This document shows, piece after piece, positions 10,222 through 18,269 of a stretch of DNA of 64,000 nucleotides. Below the pieces are notes generated by a model, which had not been told where the DNA came from, did no database searches, and saw only the letters and a list, made by a program, of their open reading frames with translations. The translations under genes were made by a program, and so were the position numbers. The stretch's first letter is position 1. Every line of letters begins with the position of its first letter. Source of the stretch: Variovorax paradoxus (GTDB lineage Bacteria > Pseudomonadota > Gammaproteobacteria > Burkholderiales > Burkholderiaceae_C); the NCBI RefSeq assembly GCF_009755665.1, contig NZ_CP046622.1:992001-1056000 (forward strand), read 5' to 3'.

Positions 10222-10998
10222 TCACATGAGCGAGAAATCGCGCTCGAATCTCATCAGGTGCTGGCCGCCGTCCACCAGCAGCGTGGTGCCGGTGATCGAG
10301 TTGTTTTCCAGCGCAAATTTCACCGTGGCCACCACGTCGGCCGGGGTGGAAGAGCGGCCCAGCGGCGACAGCTTGTGCAGCTGGGCAAACTTTTCGTCGT
10401 CCAGCATATGGCTCGAGAGCGTAAGGCCGGGTGCCACGCCGACCACCCGCACGCGCGGCGCCAGGGCCAGCGCCAGCATGGGCGTGGCGGCTTCCAGCGC
10501 GGCCTTGGAGAGCGTGTAGCTCAGGAAGTCGGGGTTCGGGTTCCAGAGCTTCTGGTCGAGCAGGTGCACCACCGCGCCTTGCGCATCGCGCAGCGCCAGA
10601 TGGTCGCGCAGCGCCTGTGCCAGCAGAATGGCCGCGCCGGTGTTGCTGCGCGCATGGCGCTCCATGAGCGCATAGCTGAAGCTGGCTGCGTCGTCATGCT
10701 CGAAGAGCGCCGCACTGTGGACCACCGCATCGACCCCGCCGAAGTGCGCCGCCACCCGCGGCAGCAAGGCACGGGTGGCGCCTTCGTCGAGCAAATCGGC
10801 CTCGAAGGCGGCCGATTTGCCCGAGAGCCCCGCGCATTCGGCGGACGTTTGCTCGGCCTCGATGCGAGAGCTGCGGTAGTGCACCGCCACCTGCCATCCC
10901 CCCGCGGCCAGCGCCAGTGCAATCTCGCGCCCCAGCCGGCGGCCCGCACCCGTGACGAGAACGGTGCGGGGGCCTGCGGAAAGCGGTGCTGTGCTCAT
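10222..10998 (-). CDS. Pteridine reductase-like SDR oxidoreductase (PTR1/FolM type)
   Basis: Short-chain dehydrogenase of 258 aa. The Rossmann nucleotide motif is TGAGRRLG (about residues 16-23) and the catalytic pair is Y161 and K165 in YTLSK. At the place of the usual catalytic serine, 13 residues before the Tyr, there is an aspartate (D148). This D-x12-Y-xxx-K arrangement is known from pteridine reductase PTR1. Together with folB directly downstream it supports NADPH-dependent reduction of dihydropterins or dihydrofolate. Start chosen at MSTAPLSAG (10998); an in-frame start at 11034 would overlap the divergent methyltransferase gene. Confidence 0.85.
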   Translation of the reverse strand: MSTAPLSAGPRTVLVTGAGRRLGREIALALAAGGWQVAVHYRSSRIEAEQTSAECAGLSGKSAAFEADLLDEGATRALLPRVAAHFGGVDAVVHSAALFEHDDAASFSYALMERHARSNTGAAILLAQALRDHLALRDAQGAVVHLLDQKLWNPNPDFLSYTLSKAALEAATPMLALALAPRVRVVGVAPGLTLSSHMLDDEKFAQLHKLSPLGRSSTPADVVATVKFALENNSITGTTLLVDGGQHLMRFERDFSLM

Positions 10999-11024
10999 GC
11001 GGACAGAGAAGGGAGAATCGGGGG

Positions 11025-12137
11025 GTGACGACAAAGACGACGAACAGTTTACCCATCGCCCTCGATGCCCTGATCGCCCGCGCCGTGGAACGCGCCGGCG
11101 GCTGGATCGGGTTCGACCGCTTCATGGCACTGGCCCTGTATGCGCCGGGGTTGGGCTACTACGCCAACACCTCGGCCAAGTTCGGCCACATGCCGTCTTC
11201 GGGCAGCGACTTCGTGACCGCGCCCGAACTCACGCCCATGTTCGGCCAGGCACTCGGCGCGCAGGTGGCCGAGGCGCTGCAGAAGACCGGCACCGACACG
11301 GTCTGGGAGTTCGGTGCCGGCTCCGGCGCCCTGGCCGTGCAACTGCTGCACGCGCTCGACGAAATGGGCCTGACGGACGTGCGTTACCGCATCGTCGATC
11401 TTTCGGGCACCTTGCGCGAGCGCCAGCAGCAGGCCCTGGTACGTTATGCGGACAGAGTCGAATGGCTCGCCGAACTGCCCGAATCGATGCAGGGCGTGGT
11501 GATTGGCAACGAGGTGCTCGACGCGATGCCGGTGCAACTGTTGGCGCGCGTTGGCGGCCGGTGGTTCGAGCGCGGCATCGTGCGGAATGCGCCAGGCACC
11601 GGCTGGACCTGGGCCGACCGCGAGACCGCGCTGCGGCCGCCGCTGGAGGTGCCGGGCGAACACGACTACCTGACAGAAACCCATCATCAGGCCGAGGCTT
11701 TCGTCGCAACCCTCGCGGACCGCCTGGTGAAGGGCGCGGCCTTTTTCATCGACTACGGCTTTCCGGAGCGCGAGTACTACCACCCGCAGCGTCACATGGG
11801 AACCGTGATGTGCCACCGGGCGCATCAGGCCGATGGCGATCCGCTGTCCGACGTGGGCTACAAGGACATCACGGCGCACGTCAACTTCACGGGCATTGCG
11901 CTTGCGGGGCAAGAGGCGGGGCTCGAGGTGCTGGGCTATACCAGCCAAGCGCGGTTTCTGTTGAACTGCGGGTTGCTGGCGAGGATGGAGCAGGGCTCTG
12001 CTGCGGAGAGGGGAATGGCGGCTCGGCTCATTCATGAGCATGAGATGGGGGAGCTGTTCAAGGTGGTGGGGTTTGCTGTGGGGGAGGCTTGGGAGGCGAT
12101 GGGGTTTGTGGAGGGGGATCGGAGCCATATGCTCTGA
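11025..12137 (+). CDS. SAM-dependent methyltransferase, MidA/NDUFAF7 family
   Basis: A 370-aa class-I methyltransferase related to mitochondrial NDUFAF7/MidA, which methylates an arginine of a complex I subunit. Family marks include the N-terminal SGSDFVTAPELTPMFGQALG segment, the SAM-binding VWEFGAGSGALA (about 85-96) and the conserved GNEVLDAMPV. Start set at GTG 11025 because GGGAG precedes it by about 9 bp; an upstream ATG at 10986 would run into the divergent reductase start. Whether the bacterial protein modifies NADH dehydrogenase is an inference from the family; no nuo genes are in view. Confidence 0.88.
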   Translation: MTTKTTNSLPIALDALIARAVERAGGWIGFDRFMALALYAPGLGYYANTSAKFGHMPSSGSDFVTAPELTPMFGQALGAQVAEALQKTGTDTVWEFGAGSGALAVQLLHALDEMGLTDVRYRIVDLSGTLRERQQQALVRYADRVEWLAELPESMQGVVIGNEVLDAMPVQLLARVGGRWFERGIVRNAPGTGWTWADRETALRPPLEVPGEHDYLTETHHQAEAFVATLADRLVKGAAFFIDYGFPEREYYHPQRHMGTVMCHRAHQADGDPLSDVGYKDITAHVNFTGIALAGQEAGLEVLGYTSQARFLLNCGLLARMEQGSAAERGMAARLIHEHEMGELFKVVGFAVGEAWEAMGFVEGDRSHML

Positions 12138-12175
12138 CTCTTTGATCTGCTGGCTTGCTTCGTTTTGATTCCGAG

Positions 12176-12740
12176 GCCGGGATTCCGCCCGGCGGCGGAC
12201 TCACTTTCTTTTGCTTCGCCAAAAGAAAGTAAGCAAAGAAAAGGCGACCCCACTGTCTGCGACCCTCCGCTTCGCTGCGGGCAACCTGCGGTGCTCGTGT
12301 TTCGCGGGGTCCGCAGAACTCGCTTCGCTCAGACAGCTGCGGCCCTGATCCGCGAAACCCTGTGCTCCTCGGCGCATACAGAGGGGCTGGGAGCCGAACG
12401 GGCCTTTGCTTCGCTCGGCCACTAGGCCACCGCGGCGCTGCGCGCCGCGGTAGTTGAGATTGAGTTGGGCTGTTGATATTGGCGGTTGGCTGTTGGGGCC
12501 GAGCGAAGCGAAGGCCGCCCGCTCCCGCCCCTTCTGTATGCGCCGAGGAGCGCAGATGGAGGCGGGATCAGGGCCGCAGCTGTTTGAGCGCAGCGAGTTC
12601 TGCGGACCCCCGCCGGAGTCGAGCACCGCAGGTTGCCCGTAGCGCAGCGAAGGGACGCAGACAGTAGGGGTCGCCTTTCTTTGCTTACTTTCTTTGGCGA
12701 AGCAAAGAAAGTGAGTCGCCCGCCGGGGCGAGACCCGGCC
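12176..12740. repeat. Long imperfect inverted repeat with nested hairpins
   Basis: The left arm (about 12176-12430) and right arm (about 12490-12740) are imperfect reverse complements over roughly 250 bp; I estimate about 80% identity by eye. Each arm starts at its outer end with its own perfect hairpin: ACTTTCTTTT pairs with AAAAGAAAGT at 12203-12230, and ACTTTCTTTG pairs with CAAAGAAAGT at 12687-12712. Near the centre a third perfect hairpin has a 10-bp stem (12429-12451). Comparable elements are, to my knowledge, common between genes in Comamonadaceae. There is no transposase. Confidence 0.85.
12429..12451. repeat. Perfect 10-bp stem, 3-nt loop hairpin near the centre of the inverted repeat
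   Basis: ACCGCGGCGC pairs with GCGCCGCGGT around a TGC loop. It is very GC-rich and has no T-run after it, so it is not a classical terminator. It lies just left of the centre of the 12176-12740 inverted repeat. Confidence 0.8.
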
Positions 12741-12815
12741 CCGGAACTCAAAACAACATAAGTTACCAACGAAGAGTTCGTTGAACAAACACCTCCTCAC
12801 GCCTACATTGGCGAA

Positions 12816-13682
12816 ATGACCCCCGCCTCCCAGCACTTCGAAGTCCGCCCCTTCAACGCCCCCGTAGGCGCAGAAATCCTAGGCCTCGACATTTCCAAAC
12901 CCATCAGCGCCGAAGACTTCAAGCGCATCCACCAAGCGCACCTCGAACATCACGTCCTGGTCTTCCGCAACCAACAAATCACCCCCCAAGAGCACATCGA
13001 TTTCAGCCGTCGTTTCGGCCCGCTCGAAATCCACGTGCTTCACCAGTTCCACCTGAAGAACCACCCCGAGATCCTGATCGTCTCCAACATCAAGGAAAAC
13101 GGCGAACCTATCGGCTTGGGCGACGCGGGCGTTTACTGGCATTCGGACATCTCGTACAAGCCCCAGCCGAGCCTCGGCTCGCTGCTGCACGCGCAAGAGC
13201 TGCCGAGCGAAGGCGGCGACACGCTCTTTGCCGACCAGCATCTCGCCTGGGAAGCGCTCAAGCCCGAACTGCAGCAGCGCATCCTGCCGCTCAAGGCCGA
13301 GCACAGCTACCTCGCCAAGTACGAAGAACTGCGCGCCAAGAACCCATGGCGGCCCAAGCTCTCGCAGGCGCAGATCGACCAGGTCGCACCCGCGGTGCAG
13401 CCGGTGGTGCGAACGCATCCGGAAACGGGCCGCAAGGCGCTGTTCGTCAGCGAGCATTTCACGACGCGCATCGTCGGCCTGCCGCAGGATGAGAGCGACG
13501 CACTGCTGGCCGAACTGTTTGCGCACAGCGTGAAGCCCGAGTTCGTGTACCGCCACCAATGGGCGCCGCACGATCTGGTGTTCTGGGACAACCGCTCGCT
13601 GATGCACCTTGCGGCCGGCACGCCCGACCACCTGCGGCGTCGCCTCAATCGCACGACCATCGTGGGCGACACGCCTTTCTGA
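12816..13682 (+). CDS. TauD/TfdA-family 2-oxoglutarate-dependent dioxygenase
   Basis: Non-haem Fe(II) oxygenase of 288 aa, the usual length. The iron facial triad is visible: H109 and D111 in YWHSDISY and the distal H264 in DNRSLMHLAAG. The basic residues that hold 2-oxoglutarate fall in RRRLNRT near the C terminus. The family oxidises taurine, aryloxyacetates, sulfonates and related acids; neither the sequence nor neighbours (no sulfonate transporter) fix the substrate. It follows the long inverted repeat and is convergent with the DUF5329-type gene (12-bp gap). Confidence 0.9.
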   Translation: MTPASQHFEVRPFNAPVGAEILGLDISKPISAEDFKRIHQAHLEHHVLVFRNQQITPQEHIDFSRRFGPLEIHVLHQFHLKNHPEILIVSNIKENGEPIGLGDAGVYWHSDISYKPQPSLGSLLHAQELPSEGGDTLFADQHLAWEALKPELQQRILPLKAEHSYLAKYEELRAKNPWRPKLSQAQIDQVAPAVQPVVRTHPETGRKALFVSEHFTTRIVGLPQDESDALLAELFAHSVKPEFVYRHQWAPHDLVFWDNRSLMHLAAGTPDHLRRRLNRTTIVGDTPF

Positions 13683-13694
13683 CGTGCGCCGGTT

Positions 13695-14090
13695 TCAGCT
13701 GGCGCGGGGCTTCGCACCGCCCTTGCGCAGCGTGCGCAGCTCGGCATTCAGGAACTCGCTGGCGTCCTTCATCGAGCCATTCGGCATCTTGACCTGGTAG
13801 GCCTTGCCGGTCATTTCAGAGCGGGACGCGCAGCGGTCGATGAAGTCTTCCGCCGTGGCGATCTCGTCTTTGAAGTGGTCGAACTTGGCCCGCATGTGCT
13901 TGGCGGCGTCGTCGGCGTCGTGCGCCTTGCCGTTGCGCATGAAGGTCACCGTCTTCATCTGCGAGACGCGCTGGATCAGCGTGTCGATGAGCTTCTGCTC
14001 CGACGCGGAAGGGGCGGCCTGGGCCAGTATGGCCATGGAGCCGAGCAAGAACGCCAGCAGCGTCACGCGCAAAAATCGAAATGGAGCCAT
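13695..14090 (-). CDS. Secreted DUF5329-type protein
   Basis: A 131-aa protein with a Sec signal peptide (hydrophobic core at about residues 8-20, likely AQA cleavage near 25). The mature part has segments MKTVTFMRNGKAHDA, DFIDRCASRSEMTGKAYQVK and DASEFLNAELRTL, which I associate with DUF5329, a small periplasmic family of unknown function. Divergent from the HisN-like phosphatase with a 117-bp promoter region between them. Family assignment is from memory of the pattern and is moderately sure. Confidence 0.7.
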   Translation of the reverse strand: MAPFRFLRVTLLAFLLGSMAILAQAAPSASEQKLIDTLIQRVSQMKTVTFMRNGKAHDADDAAKHMRAKFDHFKDEIATAEDFIDRCASRSEMTGKAYQVKMPNGSMKDASEFLNAELRTLRKGGAKPRAS

Positions 14091-14207
14091 TCAGTAGTGT
14101 CAAGGGACGGGTGGGTAGTTCGGCCCATGCTAGAGCGCCGGGCCCTGGCGTGTCAAACCGAGCCCGGCTCGGGTCTAATCGCAGTTTTGGCACGCGTCAC
14201 TTCTTTC

Positions 14208-14984
14208 ATGAGCTCCCCGACCCCCGATCTCCTGTCGATTGCCGATGCGCTGGCCGATGCGGCCGCCGCGCAGTCGATGCGCTTTTTCCGCACGCCGCTC
14301 GACATCATCACCAAGGCGGACGAAAGCCCTGTCACGCTGGCGGATCGCGCCGCCGAAACGGCCATGCGCGAGATCCTGGCCGCCCGTGCGCCGGCGGACG
14401 GCATCTTTGGCGAAGAGCACGGCCTGGAGCGGCTCGACGCCGAGCGCGTCTGGGTGCTCGACCCGATCGACGGCACGCGCAGTTTCATTACCGGCTCCCC
14501 GCTCTGGGGCACGCTGATCGGCGTGCTGCAAGGCGCCCGCGTGGTGCTCGGCATGATCGACATGCCCGTGCTCAAGGAGCGCTGGATCGGCCAGGCCGGC
14601 AAGGGCGCCACGCGCGACGGCCATCCGGTGCACGCCAGCGGCTGTGCAGACGTAGCCGAGGCCCGCATCGTCACCACCTCGCCCGACATCTTTGCGCCGG
14701 CCGACTGGCAGGCTTTCGACCGGCTGAGCCGCCAATGCGCGATGCGGCGCTTCGGTGGCGACTGCTACGGCTATGCCCAGCTCGCGGGCGGCACCATCGA
14801 CCTGGTGGTGGAAACCGGGCTGCAGCCCTACGACTACCTGGGCCCGGCGGGCGTGATCGAGGCGGCGGGCGGCGTCATTACCGACTGGCAGGGGCGGCCT
14901 TTGGGCCTGGAGTCCGACGGCAGGGTCATTGCGGCCGCAACGCCCGAACTTCACCGACAAGCCATGGCTGTTCTTGCGGCCTAG
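14208..14984 (+). CDS. hisN: Inositol monophosphatase-family phosphatase, HisN-like histidinol-phosphatase
   Basis: Mg2+-dependent phosphatase of 258 aa. The metal-binding motifs are GEEHG (motif with the Glu ligand), WVLDPIDGTRSF (DPIDGT, two Asp ligands) and the C-terminal AGPAGVIEAAGG region, although here it reads LGPAGVIEAAGG. The phrase DPIDGTRSFITG is typical of the HisN branch, which removes phosphate from histidinol-phosphate. A generic inositol-monophosphatase role is the alternative. Start at the ATG at 14208 gives the usual family N terminus. Followed after 9 bp by the DUF2905 gene; no other his genes are nearby. Confidence 0.8.
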   Translation: MSSPTPDLLSIADALADAAAAQSMRFFRTPLDIITKADESPVTLADRAAETAMREILAARAPADGIFGEEHGLERLDAERVWVLDPIDGTRSFITGSPLWGTLIGVLQGARVVLGMIDMPVLKERWIGQAGKGATRDGHPVHASGCADVAEARIVTTSPDIFAPADWQAFDRLSRQCAMRRFGGDCYGYAQLAGGTIDLVVETGLQPYDYLGPAGVIEAAGGVITDWQGRPLGLESDGRVIAAATPELHRQAMAVLAA

Positions 14985-14993
14985 ACTGTTCCC

Positions 14994-15188
14994 ATGTTCC
15001 GCTGGCTGATCGTCGTCGTCCTTGCACTGGTGCTCATGAGCGGGCTCACGGCCTGGCTGCGCCGGTTCGGCTTCGGGCGATTGCCGGGCGACTTCGAGTT
15101 CCGCGCTTTCGGCCGCGAGTGGCAATTGCCCATCTCCAGCACCCTGGTGCTCAGCATGATCGCGGCGCTGGTGGCGCGCTTTATCTAG
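14994..15188 (+). CDS. DUF2905 small membrane protein
   Basis: A 64-aa protein with two hydrophobic segments (about residues 2-20 and 46-63) and the family-typical middle FGRLPGDFEF followed by PISSTLVLS. These mark the DUF2905 family of tiny inner-membrane proteins of unknown role. It begins 9 bp after the phosphatase stop and is probably co-transcribed. Confidence 0.85.
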   Translation: MFRWLIVVVLALVLMSGLTAWLRRFGFGRLPGDFEFRAFGREWQLPISSTLVLSMIAALVARFI

Positions 15189-15234
15189 CGCCATCGATGA
15201 ACCAGAAACCGAAAAGAAAGAGAAGAACCACGCG

Positions 15235-16161
15235 ATGAGAGCCTGTGTTGACATCGGCGGCACCAAGGTGGCCGTGAGCCTTTCCGCATCGAGCGATGCG
15301 CCGCTGGTCGGCCGTCGCAGCGAACCGACGGCCAAGACCGGCGACAACGACGCCGTGGCCGTGCAGATCATGCGGATGATCGAGGAGGCCTGTAGCGAGC
15401 AAGGGATCGATATCGCCGCGATCGAGCGCGTCGGCGTCTCGTCGACCGGCCCGTTCGAACTGCGCGACGGCATGGTGGAGCTGGCCACGCCCAACATCTG
15501 CGGCGGCATCGCCGGCCCGGCGCGCGGCCTACCCAACAACTGGATGACGGCCATCATCGAAGCACCGCTGGCGCAGCGCTTCGGCAGCGTGCGGGTCGAG
15601 AACGACGCCGTGGCCGCCTTGGAGGCTGAACGCCAGTGGGGCGCGCTGCAGGGGCTGGACAATTGCGCCTACGTCACCTGGAGCACCGGCGTGGGCGTGG
15701 GCTTGTGCGTCGATGGACGCGCGCTGCGCGGCAAGAACGGCAACGCCGGCCATGCGGGCCACAGCTTTGTGGCGGACGATGCCAGCGGCGCGCTCTGCGG
15801 CTGCGGCAATCTCGGCGATGTGGAAGCGCTGGTGGCGGGCAACTCCATTGCGCGCCGCTTCGGGCAGCCCGCGCCCGACCTGTTTTCCGCTGCTTCCGCG
15901 GGTGAGCCGCATGCCATAAGCATCGTCGATGCCTTGTGCCGCGTGACGGGACGCATGCTCTACAACCTGGTGGCCACGCTCGATCTCCAGCGCATCAGCC
16001 TGGGCGGCAGCGTGTTCTGGCACCACCGCGACTTTCTGCTGCCGCGGCTGCAGGCGCAGGTCGACGGCAAGCTGCTGCCGCTCACGCGCGGCGTGACGCT
16101 GGTGCCCGCGGGGCTCGGCGAAAAGGTCGGCGATTACGCCGCCCTGGCGCTGCTCGACTGA
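15235..16161 (+). CDS. ROK-family sugar kinase
   Basis: A 308-aa ROK protein, presumably a cytosolic sugar kinase (glucokinase, fructokinase or N-acetylsugar kinase). The phosphate-binding DIGGTK is at residues 6-11, there is a conserved VENDAVAALEAE in the middle, and the zinc region GHAGHSF precedes CGCGNLGD. The usual CxCGxxGCxE zinc signature is altered: the third Cys is replaced by Asp (CGCGNLGDVE), so zinc binding may be weak or differ. No DNA-binding domain is present, which argues against a repressor. Located 46 bp after the DUF2905 gene and convergent with the MocR regulator. Confidence 0.85.
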   Translation: MRACVDIGGTKVAVSLSASSDAPLVGRRSEPTAKTGDNDAVAVQIMRMIEEACSEQGIDIAAIERVGVSSTGPFELRDGMVELATPNICGGIAGPARGLPNNWMTAIIEAPLAQRFGSVRVENDAVAALEAERQWGALQGLDNCAYVTWSTGVGVGLCVDGRALRGKNGNAGHAGHSFVADDASGALCGCGNLGDVEALVAGNSIARRFGQPAPDLFSAASAGEPHAISIVDALCRVTGRMLYNLVATLDLQRISLGGSVFWHHRDFLLPRLQAQVDGKLLPLTRGVTLVPAGLGEKVGDYAALALLD

Positions 16162-16210
16162 GAAGGTGCGAATGAACCTGCTGCGCACCCCGATCTCGCA
16201 CCTGCGGTCC

Positions 16211-17737
16211 TCACCGTACGCGAGTACGGTTCCGGTCCTCGACGCAAGCTCGAGGCGCTCGCGACGGTTCCTTCACACCTTCTGACGCCGGCGCACTGCG
16301 GCTCATCAGCGTCTCGACGATCTGGCCCAGGCGGCGCAGGCCCGAGTCGACCGCCTCGCCATACGGCCAGCCGCAATTGATGCGCAGGTAATGGTCGAAG
16401 CGCGAGGAGTTCGAGAACAGCGTGCCGGGCGCCACCACGATCCGCTCGGCCAGCGCCGCGTCGAAAACCCGCGATGACGAAAGGCGCTCCGGCAGTTCGA
16501 CCCACAGCTGCAGCCCGCCCGGCGGCAGGTTGATGCGCGTGCCCGGCGGAAAGTAGCCGGCAATCGCATCGGCCGTTTGCTCGCGCTGCGTTTTCAGGCA
16601 GGCGCGCAGGTGGCGCAAATGGCGGTCGTAGGCGCCGGTGCCCATGAACAGGCCCGCCGCGCTTTGCGAAACCCCCTCGTTGTTGCGCGTTTGCGCGAAC
16701 TTGAGCATTTCCACGCGCGCCTGCCACCGGCCGGCGGTGATCCAGCCCAGCCGCAGGCCGGGTGCCAGGATCTTGTGCAGCGAGGCGCAGTGAATCACGT
16801 TGCCGCTGGTGTCCCACGACTTCAGCGCGCGCGGCGGCGTCGGTGCGTCGACGAGCTCGCTGTAGGTGTCGTCTTCGATCAGCGGAATGGCGTGCCGGTC
16901 GCACAACTGCGCGAGCCGTGCCTTGTGTGCATCGGGCATCACGCTGCCCAGCGGGTTCTGCAGGTGCGGCACCACCACCACGGCCTTGATGTTGTCGTAG
17001 GCGCCGATTGCGAGTTCCAGCGCCTCGATCGAGATGCCCGTTTGCGGGCTGGTCGGGATTTCCAGCGCGCGCATGCCCAGGCTCTCGAGCACCTGCAGCA
17101 AGCCGTAGAAGGTGGGTGACTCCACCGCCACCGTGTCGCCCGGCTGCGCCACGGCGCGCAGCGCGAGGTTCAGCGCCTCGATGCAGCCGTTGGTCACCAG
17201 GATGTCTTCCGGCGAGATCGTCATGCCCACCCGCACGCTGCGCTGCGCGAGCACTTCACGGAACTGCCGATGGCCCTTCAGTTGCGCCGCCACTGTCAGC
17301 AGGTCGGGTTGCTGGCGCAGCACGCGCGTCATTGCATTGCGCAAGGCCTCGGCCGGGTACAGCTGCGGTGCGCCGCGCGCAATCGAGAGATTGAGCTTTT
17401 CCGGAATCTGCCGGCGCCGCGCCACGAAGTCCGACACCTTGGCATGGATGCCCACGTACTGGGCCGGATCGGGCGGCACGCCCGCCGCGGGCTCTTCCAT
17501 GGGGGCGATAGCCAGCCGCTTGGGCCGCCGCACAAAGTAGCCCGAGCGGTCGCGCGCTTCGACCCAGCCGTCGCTCTCCATCGTGCGGCACAGCTGCAGC
17601 GCCGTCGACAGGCTGATGTCGTGCAGGCGCATGAGACTGCGCAGCGAAGGCAGCTTGTCGCCCTGCTTGAGCGAACCCGTGTGGATCGCGTCCACATAGC
17701 GTGCAGCAAGCTGGCGGTAGAGCGGTAGCGAATCCAT
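16211..17737 (-). CDS. MocR-type transcriptional regulator (GntR HTH plus aminotransferase domain)
   Basis: A 508-aa fusion: an N-terminal GntR winged helix (about residues 1-70, KLPSLRSLMRLHDISLSTALQ) followed by a class-I aminotransferase-fold domain (about 115-480) that binds PLP. The Schiff-base lysine is K322 in SLHKILAPGLRLGW. MocR proteins often regulate a divergent neighbour, and here a DUF2917 gene lies divergently 175 bp away. The start at 17737 gives the standard GntR N terminus. The last 25 residues are a charged tail unlike the rest. The 3' end overlaps a 7-bp-stem hairpin (16213-16230). Confidence 0.9.
   Translation of the reverse strand: MDSLPLYRQLAARYVDAIHTGSLKQGDKLPSLRSLMRLHDISLSTALQLCRTMESDGWVEARDRSGYFVRRPKRLAIAPMEEPAAGVPPDPAQYVGIHAKVSDFVARRRQIPEKLNLSIARGAPQLYPAEALRNAMTRVLRQQPDLLTVAAQLKGHRQFREVLAQRSVRVGMTISPEDILVTNGCIEALNLALRAVAQPGDTVAVESPTFYGLLQVLESLGMRALEIPTSPQTGISIEALELAIGAYDNIKAVVVVPHLQNPLGSVMPDAHKARLAQLCDRHAIPLIEDDTYSELVDAPTPPRALKSWDTSGNVIHCASLHKILAPGLRLGWITAGRWQARVEMLKFAQTRNNEGVSQSAAGLFMGTGAYDRHLRHLRACLKTQREQTADAIAGYFPPGTRINLPPGGLQLWVELPERLSSSRVFDAALAERIVVAPGTLFSNSSRFDHYLRINCGWPYGEAVDSGLRRLGQIVETLMSRSAPASEGVKEPSRAPRACVEDRNRTRVR
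16213..16230. repeat. Small hairpin at the 3' end of the MocR gene
   Basis: ACCGTAC pairs perfectly with GTACGGT around a GCGA tetraloop, overlapping the MocR stop codon. No T-tract follows on either strand, so terminator function is uncertain. Confidence 0.5.
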
Positions 17738-17912
17738 GGCGTCGATGCTCTCCCTGTCGCGCGTCCGAAAACAGATGCAGATGCGAAGAAAAACGACCAT
17801 AACAGATGCACCTGGGAAGCCGCTGTTACGGTGCGAATCGCCTTGTCGTGTGCCTGTTTTCTGGGCGCCCGAATTCCTACGATGACCGCACCAACTCCAG
17901 AAGGTGCGCCTC

Positions 17913-18257
17913 ATGTCTCCCCTTACGCTCGATAGATTGCCCGATACCCTCGTGCTGCATCCTGGGCAGGCCTTGCGTGCCTCGCTCGATCCCGCCGCAT
18001 GGATCGAAATGCAGGAAGGCTGCGCCCAGCTCGTGTCGCCGCCGTCATGGTTCGGCGATACGGTGTTCACCGCGAAGACCGTGCTGAACGAAGGCGACGT
18101 GCATCGCCTGGAGCGCGGCGGCTGGATCGAACTCTCGGCGCTCACCCCGGTGCGGCTGCGCGTGCATGCACCGCGGCAGGCGGCGGTTGCGCCGGCGTCC
18201 CGGCCTGCGGAAGCACGGCCCGTGATGCGGCTGGTGCGGCTCCTGACCGGAACCTAG
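17913..18257 (+). CDS. DUF2917-like protein
   Basis: A 114-aa protein with start ATG at 17913 preceded by GAAGG at good spacing. The central segment (HPGQALRASL, WIEMQEGCAQLVSP, FGDTVFTAKTVLNEGDVHRL) follows the DUF2917 pattern: a small cupin-like fold of unknown function. The gene at 29820 belongs to the same family. Divergent from MocR, which suggests MocR controls it. Convergent with otsA across 12 bp. Confidence 0.7.
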   Translation: MSPLTLDRLPDTLVLHPGQALRASLDPAAWIEMQEGCAQLVSPPSWFGDTVFTAKTVLNEGDVHRLERGGWIELSALTPVRLRVHAPRQAAVAPASRPAEARPVMRLVRLLTGT

Positions 18258-18269
18258 CCGCCCGGCTCC

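Larger units (their letters stand above)
12138..12815. other. 678-bp intergenic stretch filled by a long inverted repeat
   Basis: No convincing gene. Several open frames of 60-210 codons occur on both strands, but they come from the repeat structure and have arginine/serine-rich translations without domain sense. The stretch separates the methyltransferase and dioxygenase genes, both on the plus strand. The dioxygenase promoter and leader would lie after about 12741. Confidence 0.8.

Noticed and set aside
12201..12836. Open frames of 60-210 codons on both strands inside the inverted repeat
   Set aside because: They follow the repeat arms, have mirror-image translations, no domain and no RBS; they are by-products of the repeat.
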